64,000 nucleotides of DNA, taken from positions 86,830-150,829 of the forward strand of contig CAMMBV010000001.1 of assembly GCA_946494335.1 (NCBI GenBank), given 5' to 3'. Below are positions 60,242-64,000 of the stretch, one piece after another; within the stretch, counting starts at the first letter, position 1; every line of letters starts with the position of its first letter. A program made the translations under genes and the position numbers. The stretch comes from an uncultured Ruminococcus sp. (GTDB lineage: Bacteria > Bacillota > Clostridia > Lachnospirales > Lachnospiraceae). The notes beneath the pieces were generated by a model. That model had not been told where the DNA came from. It searched no databases and was given only the letters and a program-made list of their open reading frames with translations.

Positions 60242-61501
60242 ATGCTTACACCTGATTATCTGTACAGAATTACAGAAGGTGCAGAACAGATAGCAAGTGA
60301 ACTTCACGCCAACATAATAAAAAGAATCATAGAAAGAATGATGATACGTCTTGGGCGTGGCGAAGATTATCTTCTGACAGCCACAGACAAGTGGCAGATT
60401 GAAGTCTTGCAGGAAGCTGGCTATCTGCTGGAAGATATTCAGAAGGATCTAGCCGATAAGACAAAAAAGCAGGTCAAAGAGATTCAAGAGGCTATGGAGG
60501 ACGCAGGAGTACAGGCGTTACAGTGGGACGATAAAATCTATCAGGCTGCCGGGTTGTCTCCGGTTCCTCTCCTGCAATCTCCGGCACTTATGCGCACAAT
60601 GCAGCGCAATTATGAGGCTACCGCAGGAGAGTGGCGGAACTTTACCAGGACTACCGCAAGCGAGGCACAGCGGCTTTTTATTAACCAGATGGATAATGCT
60701 TATAACATGGTTGTTTCCGGAGCTGTATCGTACACAGAAGCTGTCAGGGACGTTATCAATGAGGTTTCGGAAGTTGGTATGAAAGTAAACTATCCATCTG
60801 GCTATAAGATGTCTATTGAATCCGCCACAATGATGATTGTAAGAACTGGCATATCCCAGGCGGCGTCAGAGGTGGGGCTGGCGAGAATGATAGAACACGG
60901 TGTTGGGTATGCGCTCACATCAAGCCATATGGGCGCAAGGCCGACACATCAGCCGTGGCAAGGAAAAGTGTTTTCTATTGACTGGGATACCATGAAACAA
61001 TTAAAACCGGAGCTGTTTACAGGAAATGAAGAACTCCCACAGCCAGATAAGAAATATCCTGATTTTGTTGAATCTACCAGGTTCGGCTATGTTGACGGGC
61101 TGTGCGGGGCAAACTGTAGACACTCATTTTCGGCGTTTTATCCGGGAATATCAACAAATCCATTTGAGCAATACGACACCGAAGAAAATCGAAAAGCCTA
61201 TGAAACACAGCAGCGGCAGCGGACACTTGAACGTCGTATCAGGGATAGCAAAAGAAAAGTACAGAACTTACAGACCGCCGTTGATAACTGCAAAGATGAA
61301 AAGCTGAAATTTGAATTGCAGCAGAAACTTGATCGGAAATCTTACACGCTGAGCAAGCAGAATAAAGCGTATAAGCAGTATTGTAAGGACAACAACCTGA
61401 AAGAATACGCTGAACGCCTGAAAGTGGCGAAATGGGACAGACAACAGGCGGCGAAAGCGGCAGGAGCGGCAAGGCGGTATCAGAATGCAAAGGGAGAATA
61501 G
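60242..61501 (+). CDS. Phage minor capsid protein (Phage_min_cap2 family)
   Basis: 419 residues. YRITEGAEQIASELHANIIKRIIERM, WRNFTRTTASEAQRLFINQMDNAY, ARPTHQPWQGKVFSIDW and DGLCGANCRHSFSAFYPG (the Mu-F/head-morphogenesis-like end) are typical. A coiled C-terminal tail follows (RDSKRKVQNLQTAVDNCKDEKLKF). Involved in head assembly next to portal. Confidence 0.85.
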   Translation: MLTPDYLYRITEGAEQIASELHANIIKRIIERMMIRLGRGEDYLLTATDKWQIEVLQEAGYLLEDIQKDLADKTKKQVKEIQEAMEDAGVQALQWDDKIYQAAGLSPVPLLQSPALMRTMQRNYEATAGEWRNFTRTTASEAQRLFINQMDNAYNMVVSGAVSYTEAVRDVINEVSEVGMKVNYPSGYKMSIESATMMIVRTGISQAASEVGLARMIEHGVGYALTSSHMGARPTHQPWQGKVFSIDWDTMKQLKPELFTGNEELPQPDKKYPDFVESTRFGYVDGLCGANCRHSFSAFYPGISTNPFEQYDTEENRKAYETQQRQRTLERRIRDSKRKVQNLQTAVDNCKDEKLKFELQQKLDRKSYTLSKQNKAYKQYCKDNNLKEYAERLKVAKWDRQQAAKAAGAARRYQNAKGE

Positions 61502-61503
61502 CT

Positions 61504-61881
61504 GTGAACAGATGGAAATATTACAATATCAATCCAAAGAATAAATCAGTCGGAGACTGTACGGTAAGAGCGATAAGTAAGGCACTTAATCAAGACTGGG
61601 AGACTACTTATGCCGGATTATCGCTTTTCGGATTCTCCCTTTCCGATATGCCTAGTTCTAATTCTGTGTGGGGCGCATACCTGCGGCGAAACGGATTTCG
61701 CCGCCATCTGGTAGACGACCACGGGCAGGATATTTACACTGTCCGGGATTTCTGCGAGGACAACCCGAAAGGAACATACATACTGGCAATAGACGGTCAT
61801 GTGGTGTGCGTGCAGGACGGATATTACTATGATTCGTGGAATAGTGGGAACGAGATACCAATATATTACTGGGAGAGATGA
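61504..61881 (+). CDS. Papain-fold-like small phage protein
   Basis: 125 residues. SVGDCTVRAISKAL offers a nucleophile-type Cys (about 19), IDGHVVCVQDGYYYDSWNSG a His and an Asp in the order of C39/papain-like peptidases. Could be a virion protease or a catalytically dead relative. GTG 61504 follows the minor capsid stop by 2 bases; upstream text overlaps that gene. Confidence 0.55.
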   Translation: MNRWKYYNINPKNKSVGDCTVRAISKALNQDWETTYAGLSLFGFSLSDMPSSNSVWGAYLRRNGFRRHLVDDHGQDIYTVRDFCEDNPKGTYILAIDGHVVCVQDGYYYDSWNSGNEIPIYYWER

Positions 61882-61882
61882 T

Positions 61883-62185
61883 ATGGACGTAATGGAGACA
61901 ATACAGACAATTCTTGCCGTGTGTGGCGGTATCTCTGTTGTAGGCGGTGCGGCTGCGGTTATTAAAAAATGGATTGCCCCGGCGGTAAAGTTAAATGACC
62001 GTGTAAAAGTTCTGGAAGAACACGACAAGAATGATTTTCAGGCGATTCAGGATATTAAAGAGCGTGACGGGCTTATTATGGAGGCGCTGATAAATATGCT
62101 CAACAGCCAGATATCTGGGAATAACATTGAGCAATTAAAAAAAACGAGGGACAAGCTTATCTCTTATCTATCGCAGCAACAGTAA
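61883..62185 (+). CDS. Small membrane protein, possible second holin/XhlA-like
   Basis: 100 residues. One membrane helix (TIQTILAVCGGISVVGGAAAVI) and a long coiled C-terminus (LNDRVKVLEEHDKNDFQAIQDIKERD). Layout resembles XhlA/haemolysin-type holin accessories, which usually have the helix at the C-terminus, so the assignment is open. GGGAGAG precedes the ATG. Confidence 0.5.
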   Translation: MDVMETIQTILAVCGGISVVGGAAAVIKKWIAPAVKLNDRVKVLEEHDKNDFQAIQDIKERDGLIMEALINMLNSQISGNNIEQLKKTRDKLISYLSQQQ

Positions 62186-62196
62186 GGAGAATGCTT

Positions 62197-62457
62197 TTGA
62201 AAGTGTATGATTTTACTGAGCCAGAATTAGCATATTATTCTGAATTTGCTAATTTCAGTCCGCAGGAAGAGATTTTATTTAATCTTAGAAAGAAAAATGT
62301 TTCACTTGAAAAATGCGCTGAAATTATGCACTGTGAAATGACAACGGTTAAGAAAATTAGTCGCAGAGTAAATAAGAAAATCATACAATTAACTAATACT
62401 AAACGGATGGAACAGTGGATTGATAGTGTATACTGGCCTAGGATTTTAAAACAATAG
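62197..62457 (+). CDS. Helix-turn-helix phage protein
   Basis: 86 residues. LRKKNVSLEKCAEIMHCEMTTVKKISRRVNKKI reads as a LuxR/sigma-region-4-like helix-turn-helix. Start TTG 62197 is 7 bases after GGAG; ATG 62191 would touch it. Possibly a late-gene or packaging regulator, but that is only inferred from the fold. Confidence 0.5.
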   Translation: MKVYDFTEPELAYYSEFANFSPQEEILFNLRKKNVSLEKCAEIMHCEMTTVKKISRRVNKKIIQLTNTKRMEQWIDSVYWPRILKQ

Positions 62458-62502
62458 AATATACTTTTTATATACTTTATGAAGCCTTTGGCGGTTCTTT
62501 AT

Positions 62503-62526
62503 GAGCCTGTTGAGGGCTTATTTTTA
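62503..62526 (+). terminator. Weak terminator-like hairpin
   Basis: GAGCC / GGCTT around TGTTGAG, followed by ATTTTTAT. An upstream AAGCC (62482-62486) could pair with the same 3' arm. Confidence 0.4.
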
Positions 62527-62539
62527 TACGTAAAATTAA

Positions 62540-62578
62540 GTCAAGAATAAACAAGGTTTAGTCAAGAATTTAGTCAAG
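62540..62578 (+). repeat. Triple GTCAAG direct repeat
   Basis: GTCAAGAAT, GTCAAGAAT and GTCAAGG occur at 62540, 62561 and 62573, between a weak terminator and the next ribosome site. Possibly a binding site for a phage regulator. Confidence 0.4.
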
Positions 62579-62592
62579 GCCGGAGGGATAAC

Positions 62593-63036
62593 ATGGCATT
62601 ACCGCTTTATGGATATAACCCGTATCAGTTCGGGCAGGTGAACCCGTTGCAGCCGCAAATGGACAGGCTGGCGAATATGCAGGCTCAGTATCAGCAGCCA
62701 CAACAGCAGAACGTAAACCAGGGGATTCTCTGGGTGCAAGGAGAAGCCGGGGCAAAATCTTACCTTGTGGCGCCCGGAGCGACAGTATTGCTAATGGATA
62801 GCGATGATTGCGTATTTTACTTAAAAAGCGCCGACACGTCTGGAATCCCGTCGCTAAGGACGTTTAAATATACTGAAACAACAAACCAGCCCCAAAAAAC
62901 AGACAATAAGCCTAATGAAAGCAACAAAAATTATGTTGAGCGAAAAGAATTTGAAAGTTTTAAGTCAGATATTCTCAATAGGCTAAATTCCAAGGATAAA
63001 GGCGAAGAAACTATCAATACGGACGAACTGGAGTAG
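62593..63036 (+). CDS. Conserved phage protein, Gln/Pro-rich start
   Basis: 147 residues. YNPYQF and QYQQPQQQN low-complexity start, then a small beta domain ILWVQGEAGAKSYLVAPGATVLLMDSDDCVFYLKS, then a charged tail. Frequent in Lachnospiraceae phages upstream of the major capsid region; function unknown. GGAGGG precedes the ATG. Its stop lies inside the 3' end of the convergent endonuclease gene. Confidence 0.6.
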   Translation: MALPLYGYNPYQFGQVNPLQPQMDRLANMQAQYQQPQQQNVNQGILWVQGEAGAKSYLVAPGATVLLMDSDDCVFYLKSADTSGIPSLRTFKYTETTNQPQKTDNKPNESNKNYVERKEFESFKSDILNRLNSKDKGEETINTDELE

Positions 63037-63637
63037 TAAATGCTTTTTCTATACTCCATCCGTAATAGTGAATTCTATTATGCAATGTAGTATTTTTTAT
63101 GCCTAATTCTTTAGACCAGTCTTTAAGTGTTTGCGTTTTTCCGTTGTAGGTGATGTAAACATTTTTTGACATATTCCTTGCTTGTTCATACGGAGTTGAC
63201 CAGCGGCAATTATCAGGAAAATAACCTTTATTGTTATCGATACGATCTATTGTAAGTCCAGGCGAATATCCATGACTTAAAGCCCATTTGCAAAAGGATT
63301 CTGGGTCTTTTTTCCATTCATCGCAAACAGTAATTCCTCTTGCTCCGTATCTGTGATAACGATTATTTGTTTTATCTTCACACCTAAGAATCATATGAGC
63401 AAGTATTTGATGGAGGCGGCCTCTATCATCAGGAAGTGTATTATATTTTTTTGCCTGTTCTTTCTGAAAACATCCACAACTTAATGTTCTGCCAGAAAGA
63501 AGACTTCCTTTGTAAATTATTTTTTCTTTTCCACATTCACATTTGCATAAAAAGTATTTTCTGTATCCGTTTGAATGTGAAAATGAAATAACAGTAAGGC
63601 GACCAAATTTTTTACCTATAATATCAATGGCTTTCAT
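63014..63637 (-). CDS. HNH/AP2-like homing endonuclease type protein, copy 2
   Basis: 207 residues, opposite to all surrounding late genes. Zinc module LCKCECGKEKII ... LSCGC, then ILRCEDKTNNRYHRYGARGITVCDEW, TIDRIDNNKGYFPDNCRWSTPYEQARN and the C-terminal ITYNGKTQTLKDWSKELGI. Same order of parts as the gene at 59155. ATG 63637 has GGAGG 6 bases upstream. Likely a mobile intruder between two phage genes. Confidence 0.72.
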   Translation of the reverse strand: MKAIDIIGKKFGRLTVISFSHSNGYRKYFLCKCECGKEKIIYKGSLLSGRTLSCGCFQKEQAKKYNTLPDDRGRLHQILAHMILRCEDKTNNRYHRYGARGITVCDEWKKDPESFCKWALSHGYSPGLTIDRIDNNKGYFPDNCRWSTPYEQARNMSKNVYITYNGKTQTLKDWSKELGIKNTTLHNRIHYYGWSIEKAFTTPVRPY

Positions 63638-63705
63638 ATAAAACCTCCATTTCATCATATATGGATATTATATCACAGGTTTTATATAGAAGAAAGGGGA
63701 AAAAT

Positions 63706-63909
63706 ATGAATTCAATTTTCAGTGCATTAAACAAAAACAATAACAATTCCGGGAACGTTCTGCAGCATTTCCAACAGTTTAAAAAACAGATGCAGGGAGT
63801 AAACCCACAGGAAGAAGTTCAGAAACTTTTACAGTCTGGGAAAATCTCTCAAGCACAGCTTGACAAGGCCCAGCAGATGGCTCAACAGATGCAGGGGCTA
63901 TTCAAATAG
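63706..63909 (+). CDS. Small Gln/Asn-rich phage protein
   Basis: 67 residues. Asn-rich start (SALNKNNNNSGN), helical Gln-rich rest ending KAQQMAQQMQGLF. Starts at ATG 63706 behind AAAGGGG; 63661 has no ribosome site. Similar small proteins occur in Firmicute phage head modules; function unknown. Confidence 0.55.
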   Translation: MNSIFSALNKNNNNSGNVLQHFQQFKKQMQGVNPQEEVQKLLQSGKISQAQLDKAQQMAQQMQGLFK

Positions 63910-63961
63910 TACATAAATCAATGGCCATGATTTTGTAAATAAATTCAAAGGAGCAAAAGTT

Positions 63962-64000
63962 ATGGATACAAATTATAGCTTAGCTGACATTGCCGCCGCA
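63962..64000 (+). CDS. Start of a further phage gene, cut by the window edge
   Basis: ATG 63962 behind AAAGGAG; only 13 residues (MDTNYSLADIAAA) are visible. Direction and spacing fit the late operon. Confidence 0.5.
   Translation, partial: MDTNYSLADIAAA

Larger units (their letters stand above)
51971..64000. mobile_element. Prophage, left part (right end outside window)
   Basis: Integrase, ImmA-like protein, CI-like repressor, operator region, terminase small and large subunits, portal, holin-like, minor capsid and many small ORFs follow one another with phage-typical order. The region is visibly more AT rich than the host part. Head, tail and lysis genes beyond 64 kb are not seen. The early replication/recombination module is nearly absent. 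Confidence 0.88.

Noticed and set aside
1..64000. CRISPR array, rRNA genes, complete tRNA genes, insertion sequences
   Set aside because: No regularly spaced repeats, rRNA text, full cloverleaf or transposase was seen; only the tRNA 3'-end fragment near 51980.

Overview
This window looks like a chromosomal contig of an anaerobic Firmicute, most likely a Lachnospiraceae member (Clostridium cluster XIVa / Blautia type). The evidence is AGGAGG-type ribosome sites before almost every gene, frequent GTG and TTG starts, a THF riboswitch ahead of folE, a clostridial Tad pilus locus with DUF5702 and FHA genes, an ECF sigma / DUF4367 pair, and Lachnospiraceae-type small hypothetical proteins. The first ~52 kb is ordinary host chromosome. 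From ~51.97 kb to the right edge it is an AT-richer prophage whose right end lies outside the window.

Host part, left to right. A truncated aryl-sulfotransferase is followed by a sulfur-assimilation pair (metY plus an Rrf2/CymR-like regulator) behind a sigma-A promoter with a 21-bp operator palindrome. Then come an XRE regulator, an IMPase/hydrolase/cysK run, an ABC exporter with a MarR regulator next to it, a DUF218 protein, an M14 carboxypeptidase, and nagA with an HD hydrolase. A type III restriction-modification pair follows, with an overlapping DNA-deoxyinosine/uracil-type glycosylase gene. Folate synthesis takes two adjacent transcription units: pabA-pabB-pabC behind a leader hairpin that looks like an attenuator, and folE-HD-folP-folBK behind a THF riboswitch with its own intrinsic terminator. 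sbcD-sbcC, a PocR/AraC regulator, an MtaA/UroD-like methyltransferase, a radical SAM protein, YqeY and a PHP-domain protein follow.

Between the PHP gene and ybaK lies a non-coding interval with a near-consensus minus-strand promoter, a duplicated ~29-nt element and a terminator: a strong candidate for a small RNA of about 200 nt. A ~9.5-kb Tad/Flp pilus locus comes next: two A24-type peptidases, TadZ, TadA, TadB, TadC with an extra ectodomain, Flp pilin, a DUF5702 protein, two TadE-like pseudopilins (one with a duplicated cysteine/histidine module) and an FHA protein. Rhomboid protease, sensor kinase, HIT hydrolase, an ECF sigma factor and its likely DUF4367 partner separated by an inverted murG, a beta-CASP nuclease, a TSCPD protein, MTA/SAH nucleosidase and a membrane protein complete the host part. 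A decayed gene lies just before the prophage.

Prophage part. A tRNA-3'-end-like sequence (candidate attL) is followed by integrase, a TM2/zinc-ribbon protein, an ImmA-like protein and a CI-like repressor (all minus strand), an operator region with a rightward promoter, and a short scarred stretch where replication and recombination genes would normally be. Then come terminase small and large subunits, portal, a holin-like protein, a minor capsid protein and small proteins. Two related HNH/AP2-like endonuclease genes interrupt this module. One sits exactly at the portal stop codon and is followed by a second copy of a portal-like C-terminal tail.
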